This document shows positions 33,715-44,010 of a stretch of 64,000 bases of DNA, one piece after another (position 1 is the first letter of the stretch; every line of letters starts with the position of its first letter). A program made the translations under genes and the position numbers. Below the pieces are notes generated by a model. The model saw nothing but the letters and a program-made list of their open reading frames with translations. It had not been told where the DNA came from and ran no database searches. The DNA is taken from contig NC_090321.1 in assembly GCF_040869045.1 (NCBI RefSeq), positions 91,184,603 through 91,248,602 on the forward strand, given 5' to 3'. This DNA comes from Eurosta solidaginis. Taxonomy: Eukaryota; Arthropoda; Insecta; Diptera; Tephritidae.

Positions 33715-35048
33715 ATGCCAAAGTTAAGTGAAATGAAGATCCAGCAACTGAAGAAGGAGTTGGAGAGCCGTAGATTGAATACAACCGGCATTAAACTAGA
33801 ACTTCAGGAACGACTACGACACGCAATGGAATTAGAAGGAATTGGCGTGGAAGAGTATGACTTTCATCTTGATGGCGAGGAAACAACAAAAATGGAAGAA
33901 ACACCGCAGACAGTTACGAGCACAGACTTGAACATGATTTTAGCTGCAATATCTGCTCAAAGAACGACAGTGAGATCTCAACTGGCAGAACAGAAGACAT
34001 ATATGGCATCTCAGATGGAATCGCAAGAGAAACGTTTAACATCCAAGATGGAAGAGCAGAAGCCATATATAGCATCCCAGCTGGAATCACATGAGACACG
34101 TATTTCAGAAATGTCGACACAGATTACATCAAAAATGGAAACACAACTGAAAGAGAAAGAGGCGCGTATATCATCAAAACTCGAAGCGCGTATGGACGAG
34201 AAAATAACGCAGTTTGAAGAAAAATTCGAGGCAGAGGAGGATGCTTTGAGAGGTCGTATACAGGAATTGTAATTTAATCGGCCGGCTGCTTCAGCGAGTA
34301 ATACGAAGGTAAAAACTCCATCTTTTGACGGTTCTGTTCCTTTCCAGGTCTTCAAGCTACAGTTGAGAAGACCGTAGCAGTGAACAACTGGAATGCGGAA
34401 GATAAAGTTGCTGCACTGTTCGTGGCATTGAAGGGGCCAGCAGCCGAAATCCTACAGACGATTTCCGAAGGAGAGCGGAACAATTATGAAGCATTGATGG
34501 CTGCTGTAGAACGACGTTATGGAAGCGAGCATAGAAAACAGATCTTCCAAATTGAGTTGCAAAACCTCTACCAAAAAGCAAATGAGACATTGCAGGAGTT
34601 TGCTTCAGATATTGAAAGATTGGCTCATCTTGCAAATGCGGATGCACCCCATGGAATACACTGAAGGGGTATAAAAATCCAGAGCTTCATAAATGGCATA
34701 CGAGATGCGGAAACGAAGCGGGCTACATATGCGAATCCAAAACTAACATTTGCTGAAACGGTATCGCATAAACTGACTCAGGAAACAGCCTCACTTTTGA
34801 GTAAGCCAGCGTACAAAGCTCATCGCGTGGATGTGGAAAGGCCAGACTGGGTAGACGCAATTTCGGAAGCATTGAAGGGTACGCAGCAGAAGAATAATGA
34901 TGCAGTCAAATGCTTTAAGTATGGAAAGCCAGGGCATATTGCGCATTATTGCAACACCAACCCTAACAATTCCAACAATGTGGGTGGTCGTAAACGGAGA
35001 GCAGAAGGAGATGAGCAAATCTCCAAGACCCCTCAATCTTTAAACTAA
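33715..35048 (+). pseudogene. Gag of Gypsy-2 derivative copy 1, broken
   Basis: Starts at ATG 33715 with a SAP-like motif (LSEMKIQQLKKELESRRLNT). A long coiled coil follows, made of 11-residue repeats (consensus like KTYMSSQLEEQ), and then a capsid-like region (NNWNAEDKVAALFVALKGPA near 34384) and one CCHC knuckle near 34905-34945. In the knuckle the second Cys is Tyr (CFKYGKPGHIAHYC). Breaks: TAA at 34270-34272, a 1-nt loss near 34360 and a 1-nt gain near 34650. The Gag stop TAA is at 35046-35048, directly after a slippery heptamer. Confidence 0.85.
35039..35045 (+). promoter_or_regulatory. Putative -1 ribosomal frameshift site TTTAAAC
   Basis: In the Gag frame the codons read TCT TTA AAC TAA, so the heptamer is phased as T TTA AAC, immediately before the stop. 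Slipping back one base enters the protease frame, which is open from here through 35539. U UUA AAC is the established coronavirus-type slippery heptamer. No downstream pseudoknot was checked. Confidence 0.6.
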
Positions 35049-35539
35049 ATCGAGTCAGCCGCAAGGGGCGACAGCTGGCTCCCGCAATTGAATGCCCCAT
35101 AATCTCTATCTCGCAGATTGGAAGAAGATCGAACAATCTTACTGTTGGAGGACATGTGGATGGAAAGGAACGTTTATTGACTGTATATACGGGTGCATCT
35201 CATTCCATCATTCGAGCGGATTTAGTCAACAAAAAGATAAGACCATTGGCTGCAGCACGATTACGTACAGCCACGGGAGAGGACACCCAGGTAATTGGAG
35301 AAGTAGGATGTGAAGTAGCAATTGGGAACGTCACGTTACTACACAATTTTATAGTGGCAGATATTGTTGATGAAATCATAATTGGAGTAGACTTCTTAAT
35401 CGACCAAGGCATCAAGATCGATACGCCAAGAAAGATTATGCGCTATGAGCACCAGGATGTGCCACTTAACTTCAGTTTGGCCAAACAAATCAAAACCGAA
35501 GGTACCTGTGAGAGAAACACTGGCATTGAAAAGCCCTAA
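35046..35539 (+). pseudogene. Protease of Gypsy-2 derivative copy 1, inactive
   Basis: Retroviral-type aspartic protease entered by -1 frameshift: LAPAIECPIISIS, GGHVDGKERLLTVYTGASHS, IIIGVDFLIDQGI. The catalytic Asp of the D-T-G motif is Tyr (TAT at 35186-35188), so the enzyme should be dead. After about 35470 the sequence departs from Gypsy-2 pol and follows the deletion-junction sequence shared with 41783-43970 (PNKSKPKVP, then NGRTK). It ends in remnants before the 3' LTR. Confidence 0.82.
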
Positions 35540-35776
35540 CGGACGTACTAAACGAAAGAATTTCGTAGAAAGAATGCAAGGGTGGTCTCAAGCCAGGGCA
35601 CACTTCTGTTGTGAAGTGTCGGAACGATACTGATTATGCAAAGCAAATCCGTCCAGCGCAGCTCTACGAAGTAGTTCATTGGCCAAACAACAGAGTGCAG
35701 TTCATTTGGAGATGCTAGCAGCGTTTAGATCGAGAGATTTCTCTGATCGGGACGATCAGACTTAGGTGGAGGGCAG

Positions 35777-36320
35777 TATTATGAATGTTAGCAACACTAA
35801 GAGGCACTGCCATCTCTATGCCGATGCTAAGCAGTGACGTGAATGCAAATCAATAATTTAATCATTTTGTCTACACTTATGTACGTACACGCAACGGAGA
35901 AGAGATGCACAAACACATGCAGATATCTTATCTGAGATGCTCCTAAAGGTATGCAATTATAGTTGTGGAAGTGGCGCTCACACATACAAGCGCATAAGCT
36001 ATGAGAGAAGCTATAAAAATTATACATCTGTAGTTGTAGCTGCGAAATTTATAACTAACTAGTAAGTTCTGGAATTAGAAAAACCTAGAAATATCCACCG
36101 AGGAAATCAGGCAGTATAAAAAGGCGACAACAGTTTCATTTAAGGTATCAGTCAGTTTGGTTATTAAGCCAGCTAGTTGCAAAGTATAAATGTTATTGTG
36201 AAGTACTTTAATAAAGGCCATTTTTCAATTATTCAATATTGGAGTTAATTATTCAACAGTTTAGTGATTCGAACTTAGCAGAAGGTTGCAAATAAGAGGA
36301 TTTGCAGCAAATTCGTTACG
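35777..36320 (+). repeat. 3' LTR of Gypsy-2 derivative copy 1
   Basis: 544 bp; starts TATTATGAATG where the 5' LTR has TGTTACGAATG (two CpG/TG-type transitions) and ends TTCGTTACG instead of TTACA. Confidence 0.88.
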
Positions 36321-36508
36321 GTTCAGTTCAGCGATTCGAACCATTTTTGCACATTTGGAATGGTTCATCATAGCGAATTTGGGGCTCTATGAGTCGGGAG
36401 TGCTGAGTAGTTCAACGGTTCGCATAAAAAAAATAAGATCATTCAAACTATGGGTTTCACTTCAATTTAGTAATGGGCCAAAAACTATATGTAATAGACT
36501 AGTTCGAT
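36321..36508. other. Short non-coding spacer
   Basis: Nothing recognised; several short GGTTC/GATTCG strings. Confidence 0.3.
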
Positions 36509-36900
36509 TTATTAACCAATATCGCTCTATCGATTTTTCGATAGGATTTGGGCTCAGGAAAAAAGTTTCACTACGTATGCCCAAAAAAATAATTTTCGAG
36601 CCTGCAAAAAAAAAAAAAAAAATGGCGAAAGGGTCAATTTTTCGACCAAAACACTCCCCAAAATAATATTTTTTTTCTCCAAAAAGCTTTTATCGCCAAC
36701 GTTTTTACAACAGTTCTTTGCAAAAAAAAAAACATTTTTTTTGGGTTTTGGGGAGTGTTTTGGTCGAAAAATTTACCCTTTCGCCATTTTTTTTTGCAAG
36801 CTGGAAAATTATTTTTTTGGCTATGCGTAGTGGAACTTTTTTCCACTGAGCCCAAATCCTATCGAAAAATCGATGGCGCGATATAGGTTAATTTTCGTCC
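36509..36900. repeat. Fold-back inverted repeat, ~150-bp arms
   Basis: The left arm (about 36509-36664) and right arm (about 36742-36900) are complementary. The blocks CGATAGGATTTGGGCTC, TATGCCCAAAAAAATAATTTT, TGGCGAAAGGGT and TTTTTCGACCAAAACACTCC all recur inverted. The loop is about 77 bp and rich in A/T runs. It resembles a palindromic MITE. No target duplication was identified. A transcript would form a long hairpin. Confidence 0.8.
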
Positions 36901-37646
36901 ATACAAATCGATCCAGGTTCATGTGTAATTATATGTACATACATACAAACATACGTACACAATATCCGTGTTTTTTTTACACGCGTATACGTTTACGTTT
37001 GCGCGTAAAAAAACCCTTCTCCTCGCTTAGATCTAGCGGCAGTGGTTAAATAACTAGCTACAGAACAGGATGTACCTAAAATCGGAGACACAAGCCCCTG
37101 GTGGCCGTAATGTATAAGATATAGCTGAATCAGTTGCGATGAATTGTGGACACACACCATTTTAAGAGGTGATAGTATTAGTGTAGTGTATAGAATTAGT
37201 GTAGAGGTGAAACATAGACACATATTGCAGTTACATCTGAGTATAATGCGTATTGAAATTTAGTAGTACTAATTTTATGCGTAGCAATTTCAGAGGTGTA
37301 TTTAAAGTTTGTGCTTAGCAGTACATACTAACTTTAAGCGTAAACTTCTATAGATGTAAAAAAACACAGCTTATATTAAGCAAAACTCTTTGATTTTCTC
37401 GATTTGCAATGGAGGCGAGGCTCGTCCCAACAATTTCCATTATATCATCGATTTATACAATTAGTAGATTTTGAAAAATTGTGCTGATTTGAAGATTACA
37501 GTAATGTGGCATGATTTGTTTATTTTATAAGCAACCGAATTGTCATGAAGCACGAAATTGTAAAAGAAATTTCTCAGAAATGGCATCAGAAAAATTTCTG
37601 AAATTTTGCACTCTTATGAATAAATGCTCCTACAATGTAATAATAA
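36901..37646. other. Non-coding; CATA microsatellite
   Basis: A short (CATA)n tract at about 36935-36960 and an ACGCGTA/ACGTTTACG-rich segment near 36980-37000. No gene seen. Confidence 0.35.
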
Positions 37647-39405
37647 CACTGGTTTACAGCCAAAATGCACCAGAGACGTCATTATGAAATTCCTATGTAA
37701 AATTACTCCCTGTTTCTGGAAATCAAGGTTATTTTTAATTATATGGTAACGTTTTTGAGATATTTACGAATTACCGTTATTTCAAAAAAATAAAAAATTG
37801 GGTCCACTTAATCATATATATCTCAAGAGCGAATTGAGCGATTGCAAAACGGTTTGAAACCTTTAAAAGGTAATAAAATTTGCTATAAACTGTGCATACA
37901 ACACTTTTTGCTAGGCCCTGCAGATTCGAAGATAACGAACAATCATTACGAATTTTTTAAACTTTTTTTGTAAAAATATAAAAAAATTTGTACTTTGCGA
38001 GGAAGGATCTCGAAAACTTTTTATTTTTTGCGGAAATTTTGTTTTCTCTCTAAGCTCTGTTTTATTACAAAAAAACAAGCTTTCATTCAACAATATCGAT
38101 GAACTAGTACAAAAGTTATAAGCATTCAAATAAATATATTCATATAGTAAAACTTAAATACCCTACAAATAATAGCATATGTACATATGATTCTGTCTTA
38201 ACTCTATGATCTTATTTTATAATTGAAAATGTTATGTGTCTTGCTTTGACGCGTATTTAGATTAGGATCTGTTTCTCTGGTTGGTTCCCTCCACTTCATT
38301 GGTGTAATAAATTTCATATGTCGCCTAAATAGATAGTTTCAGAAATTAGTCAGCTATGCATTAAAAGGGAGCAAATTCCTAATTTTTACAACGCACCTTT
38401 TTGTTCCGGTTTCCGAAAAAATCTATTCGACTCGATATGTGGTGCACACAGTATTCGGTGTCCATGGTTTTTCATTGTTTTTAGGCTCGATTCCAAAATA
38501 TAGTATATAACTTTCAAAGGATTTGAAAACACAAGTCGCATCCTTTAACGATAAATTGACCGCAGATGAAACAGAACATATATGGATATTTTTAAGTAAA
38601 TGACGGGTTATAAACAGCAATTATAAACTGAACAGTATCCGGCGAGCCTTGCAGATATTATGAAGGAACAAGGTGCATGAACTATTATTTATATTTAGAT
38701 CAAGTAAAAATTCAATCCTACCTAGACAAAAGGTTCCCTAGTTCTACAAAGAAAACACTACCTGCCAAAAATATGCCCTTGCTTGAAATATACCTGGGTT
38801 TGAGAAAACGACACTAACAGTTTTTGCATCTAATAATCCTTCGAAAATCTACCTGCTAACTATCTGATATACGAATACTAACACCTATGTACCAGTAGGG
38901 TACTTAAGTATTAAATGGATATATTTACTTGAATGCTTATAACTTTTGTATTAGTCCATCGATTTTGTTGAATGAAAGCTTATTTTTTTGTAATAAAACA
39001 GAGCCTAGAAAGAAAAAAAACCTGCAAAGAAATAAAGTTTTCGAGATCCTTGCAAAGTACAAATTTTTTTATATTTTTACAAAAAACAAAAAAGAAATAG
39101 AAAGAATCCGTAATGATTGTTCGGTATCTTTGAGTCTGCAGGTCCTACAAAAAAGTGTTGTATTCACAGTTTATAGCAAATTTTATTACCTTTTATCAAC
39201 TTTGAACCATTTTGGAATTGCTCAATTCGTTCTTAAGATATATATGATTAAGTGACCCAATTTTTTTTTTTAACGGTAATTCGTAAATATATCAAAAACG
39301 TTACCATAGAATTAAAAATAACCCAGATTTTCAGGGTGATTTTACATAGGAATTTCATAATGGCGTCTCTGGTGCAGAAAAAAAATTGGAATTTGTGATC
39401 CAGTG
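37647..39405. mobile_element. CACTA-like non-autonomous transposon with long inverted ends
   Basis: 1759 bp starting CACTGGTTTACAG and ending GTGATCCAGTG, flanked on both sides by TAA (37644-37646 and 39406-39408). The arms are about 500 bp: 37647-38166 and 38897-39405 are inverse copies, as seen in GCACCAGAGACGTCATTATG, CCTATGTAAAATTACTC, TATAGCAAATTTTATTACC, AAAGCTTTCATTCAACA-type and CTTATAACTTTTGTA blocks. The central 730 bp (38167-38896) is single copy with no recognisable protein. CACTG ends and a 3-bp duplication fit the EnSpm/CACTA superfamily. Confidence 0.7.
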
Positions 39406-39408
39406 TAA

Positions 39409-40967
39409 TTTGTTTAATGCATAATTTTTTTCATGTTCTCGTTTAAATTAATAAAATTTAGATTATAAGTCGCTGTTAAGACACAAATACATATTTTTGT
39501 GGCTGAAGAAGATGGGGTGACGAGGAAATCGGATGGTCACCGAGTTTCTTGTGCTGGGCGACTTGCTTTGTGCTTTTCTTGTAAAATTTTTTTTATTTAG
39601 ATATTATTTTTGTAGCATATTCAGTATAAGGAGTTGTTATCCAAACAGCTGATTGCATCTTCTTGATTATTTTCCATACAACAAGATCTCAGCTAATCCA
39701 AATCAATAAAAATTTTATATTCTTCTGCACGGCGAATCAGGATGAACTCGCTTTGTCACCGCCTGGTATATATTCACCTTGTTGTTGTAGTATGAACTTT
39801 TTATTGATTTCGATCACAGCATTTGTTGAAAATTTTGATAAAAAAATATTCAAATATCATACCCCAAGATGATTAAAAACGTTCAAATTTAAAAACATTT
39901 TCTGTTCGAAAATTAACGTATCGTCGGGAGAAAAATGTACTATAAATGTGATTATTCTTGAATAATCATTTATGATTCATATTTCGAAACACTTTTTATT
40001 CATCTTTTCATCATACTTGATATTACTGGAAGATTGTACTTTACTTCTTTTGGAATAACATTTGATTACTTTTCACAGTCATTTTTTGATCACATTTAAG
40101 AAAAATTTTCAATCACTTTATATGATGGTTTGGAATCATTGGTGAATAAGATTGTGATTCATTTTTCCATCATATTTAATACATAAATAAATACTATATA
40201 AAGAACATATTTCATCAGGGGGTGAAAGCATCTGGAAGCTCGGAAGTAAGCTTTTTGAACCGCAGGTAGTAATTAACTTGACCTTGTACACACACACGAC
40301 TACAACATCCAACATCATCTATGATCATCATCTTAGATCATGGTAACGATGTCACTTTAAAAATCACGATTTTACTATGTCTCATATCTTTAAATATAAC
40401 TAGATGTTTTCGACAATCATAGCTCATGGAGGATGTTGAAACCGGGTCCAGGCGTGTCGATCAAGCTTAACTTACCAGCGGTTAAACAGCTTACAACTTC
40501 CGTACATCGGTTCCATCCAGTATGTCTTTTCTGGGAAGCCGCATCTAGAGAAATGCTAGAAGACATCTTAGGTTAGCAGCAGCACTTATATTACTTTTAG
40601 TCTTCAATATGTGTTGTATATTTGTAATTTTTTTGGATTTTATGATTGAAAAATTGTGAGCTAATGAAGAAAAACAAATTTTCAATGAGAAGTCTAGTTT
40701 TAACAAGTAAAAAAATTCATCATTTATTCAAGAAAGGTAGTCTGCAAATATTAAGAAAGTTGATTGAAAAATGATTTTAAATTTTTGATCACCGAAGTTT
40801 AAAGAAATTAAATTCAAAAATGATTCCAAATTCCAAAATTTATTCATCAAAGTTATTCGAAAATTAGTTCAAAAAGTGATCGAAAAATGATTTTCAGTTT
40901 TTGATCATTAAAAGTAATCTTATTTTATTATTTATTTTGTTCACCTGTAGTCAAATTGTATTGATAT
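39409..40967. other. Non-coding; TGATT/AATCA-rich inverted segments
   Basis: 39950-40190 is rich in AATCAT/TTTGATCAC strings, and 40660-40930 is rich in TGATTNAAAA/TTTGATCA strings in the opposite sense, like decayed arms of a fold-back element. Between them nothing is recognised. No gene seen. Confidence 0.4.
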
Positions 40968-41698
40968 TGTAACGAATTTTGCTGCAAATCCTCTTATTTG
41001 CAATCCTCTGCTAAGTTCGAATCACTAAACTGTTGAATAAATAACTCCAATATTGAGTAATGGAAAAATGGCCTTTATTAAAGTACTTCACAATAACACT
41101 TATACTTTGCTACTCGCTGGCTTAATAACCAAACTGATTGACAACTCAAATGAAACTCTACTATTGGCCGCCAGATCGCGTGCTTAATCAAACTGATTGA
41201 TAGCTCAACTCAAACTGAATTACAGCGCCTCTACATCTGTCGCCTTTTATGCTCTTTGGTTTCCTCGTTCGCATTTTTCTAGAATCTACTAGCATTGTCC
41301 ATGAGCTCTCAAACTTCTCAGCTATAACTAAAATTGCACAATTTTATACATCTTTTAGGCGCTTCCAGAATCTACTAGTCCAGTAGCTCTCAAACTTCTC
41401 AGATATATGCATGTGTTCGTGCATTGACTCTCCGCGTACATAGTACATATGTGTAGACGCAATTATTTATTCGTTTATGTAGATACATAATGATTGAATT
41501 ATTGATGGGAATGTTTGTAGTTTACAGTCTCTCGCGCACACATAGGCGTATAAGTAAGTAAATGCATCTGTGTGTGACATCTCTCGGCTGCCTTATATAT
41601 GTGTATACATGATTTGATTATTGACGTAAATATCGCTTAGCATGGCCTTAGCATCGCCTTAGTGATGGTATAGCTCAGTGATGCTAATATCCGTGACA
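40968..41698 (-). repeat. 3' LTR of Gypsy-2 derivative copy 2
   Basis: 731 bp, TGTAACGAATTTTGC to ATATCCGTGACA on plus. It lacks about 20 bp (TGCTCGTATTCGTACATGG region) present in the partner LTR. PPT-like sequence follows at 41699-41715 (CTGCCCTCCACCTAAG on plus). Confidence 0.92.
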
Positions 41699-41782
41699 CT
41701 GCCCTCCACCTAAGTCTGATCGTCCCGATCAGACAAATCTCTCGATCTAAACGCCGCTAGCATCTCCAAATGAACCACCTTT

Positions 41783-43970
41783 CTATTTCGTGGTTTCCCA
41801 ATGGTTTGTATGCGGTATACGGCCTTCCCAAATGCACCGAAATTTGGCTGGAATACCTTTCCGCCGGTGAGCGTTGTTTAACAGTACCAAATCTCCCTCC
41901 AAGAACCCTTTAAAATTATTGTTCTCATTGTACCTGCGTTTGATCTTACTACTTATTATCCTTAGTCGTTCCGTCGCACTCTGTTGTTTGACCAATGAAC
42001 TACTTCGCAGAGCTTGCGCTTGACGGATTGGCTTGACAGTATCGTTCCGCCGTTTCCCAACAGAAGTGCGCGATGGCTTGAAACCACCCTTGCATGCTTC
42101 CTGCAAAATTCTTGCTGTCGTTTTAGTGCGTCCATTAGGGTTTGTCAATGCCGGTGTTTTTCTCGCAGGTACTTTTGATTTCGCTTTGTTTGGCCCATTC
42201 GTTTCATCAACCTTTACCTTTGACTTTCGTGGCCTTTGTCGACTTTTCTCCATCAGTACTCGATTACTGCTGAAACCTTTTTCCAAATTGAAGTTAATTG
42301 GCACATCCTGGTTCTTATAATGCATAATCCTTTTCTGCATGTCGATCCTGATGTCATAGTCAACTAGGAAATCCACTCCCAATATGACTTCATCAACGAT
42401 TTCTGCCACAACGAATTTGTGTAGAACCATGACCTCCCCAATTAAGACCTCACATATCACTTCTCCCTGGACTTGGTTATACTCGCCAGTAATCGTACGC
42501 AATCTTGCTCCAGGTAATGGCTTTACTTTCCTGTTGACCAAATCAGATCGGATCAATGAATGAGATGCGCCCGTATCTTCAGTCAGTACACGCTCCTTGC
42601 CATCCACATTTCCTTTGACGGTAAGACTGCTCGATTTCCTTCCAGTTTGCGAGATAGGTATCACACGACATTCCATAGCTGGGGCAAGTCCTCGATTTTT
42701 ACATTTGACTCGCTCTTGTTTATCTCCTCCAGCTTTGCGTTTACGACCAGCCAAGTTGGAACCACCATGACCGGTTCTGCAATGACGTGCAATGTGACTT
42801 GGGTTACCGCACTTGAAACACTTCATAACTCCGGCATTATTTTGTTGTAATCCCTTCAGTGCTTCCAAAATTGTTTCTACCCAATCGGGCCTTTCCACTT
42901 CCACGCGATGGGCTTTGTATGCGGGCTTACTCAAAAGTGACGCTGTTTCCTGAGTCAGTGCATGGCATACCGTTTCAGCATATGTTGACTTTGGGTTCGC
43001 GTATGTGGCTCGCTTCGTTTCGACGTCCCGTATGCCGTTAATAAAGCTCTGAATCTTTACCCTTTCTGTGTATTCCACGGGTGCGTCCGCATTTGCAAGA
43101 TGAGCCAATCTTTCAACATCCGAAGCAAACTCCTGTAACGTCTCGTTTGCTTTTTGGTAACGGTTTTGCAACTCAATTTGGTATATCTGTTTTCTATGCT
43201 CGCTTCCATAACGTCTCTCGACAGCGGCCATCAATGCTTCATAGTTGTTCCGCTTTCCTTCGGGAATCGTCTGTAGGATTTCGGCTGCTGGCCCCTTCAA
43301 TGCTACGAATAGAGCAGCCACTTTATCTTCAGCATTCCAGTTGTTCACTACTGACGTCTTCTCAAATTGAAGCTTGAATACCTCGAAAGGAACAGAACCG
43401 TCAAAAGATGGAGTTTTTATCTTCGGATTGCTCGCTGGACCAGCTGAGCGATTTAGTTGTAACTGTTGCATAAGACCTTTCAACGCTTCTATCTCGGCAT
43501 CAATTTTGTCCTCGAGTTGTAAAATTTTTGCGTCCTGCTCGTCCAGTTTCTCAAAGAGCTGCGATGATACCTGTTCCGAAATGTTTGTCGACATTCCAGA
43601 TATACGTACCTCTTGCGCTTCCAATTGAGATGACATATATGTCTTCTGTTCTTCCAATTGAGATAACATTTGCGACGCCATTACGGAAATGCGTGCCTCC
43701 TGTGACTCCAGATGAGATGCCATTGTCGATGCTTGTACAGATACTGTGTTCGTCACTGTCTGCGGTGTTTCGTTTTTTTTCTTCCATTTTTGTTGTTGTT
43801 TTGTCGCTATCATAATGAAAGTCATACTCCTTAGCATTGTAGATTCCTTCAAATACCATAGCTACACTTAGTCGTTTTTGTAGCTGGGATTTATCGCCAA
43901 AAGTAGCCACTCCACGGACTTCCAACTCCTCCTTCAGTTGCTGGATCGTCAATTCACTCAACTTTGGCAT
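41783..43970 (-). CDS. Gag-protease fusion of Gypsy-2 derivative (one frameshift)
   Basis: The start is ATG at 43968-43970 (MPKLSELTIQQLKEELEVRG, SAP-like). One frameshift near the T8 run at 43773-43780 joins this to a 689-codon open frame, 41783-43852. That frame holds 11-residue coiled-coil repeats, a capsid-like region (NNWNAEDKVAALFVALKGPA), an intact CCHC knuckle (CFKCGNPSHIARHC near 42800), and an intact protease DTGASHS near 42560. It continues across the pol deletion into an integrase C-terminal scrap (FLEGDLVLLNNAHRRKG). Relatives separate Gag and protease by a frameshift; here that site is deleted and the two are in one frame (KQERVKCKNRGLAPAMEC). Long openness in an element without pol suggests that protein coding mattered until recently. 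Confidence 0.8.
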
Positions 43971-44010
43971 GTCCAAGTTTATTCGAAGTCTTCGGAATTT
44001 ATTCAACAAT

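Larger units (their letters stand above)
33112..36320 (+). mobile_element. Gypsy-2 derivative, Gag-protease only, copy 1
   Basis: 3.2 kb with two 544-bp LTRs (33112-33655 and 35777-36320), primer site 33658-33674, and a PPT-like TTAGGTGGAGGGCAG just before the 3' LTR. The internal part codes for Gag and protease and then jumps straight to the pre-LTR sequence. RT, RNase H and integrase are absent. LTRs differ at many sites (roughly 6-7% by eye), so it is old. Flanks do not match (ATAT left, GTTC right), so one side was rearranged after insertion. Confidence 0.88.

Noticed and set aside
36286..36666. 126-codon frame across the LTR end and fold-back
   Set aside because: It joins the Gypsy LTR end, a spacer and the A-run of a hairpin arm. 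Not a gene.
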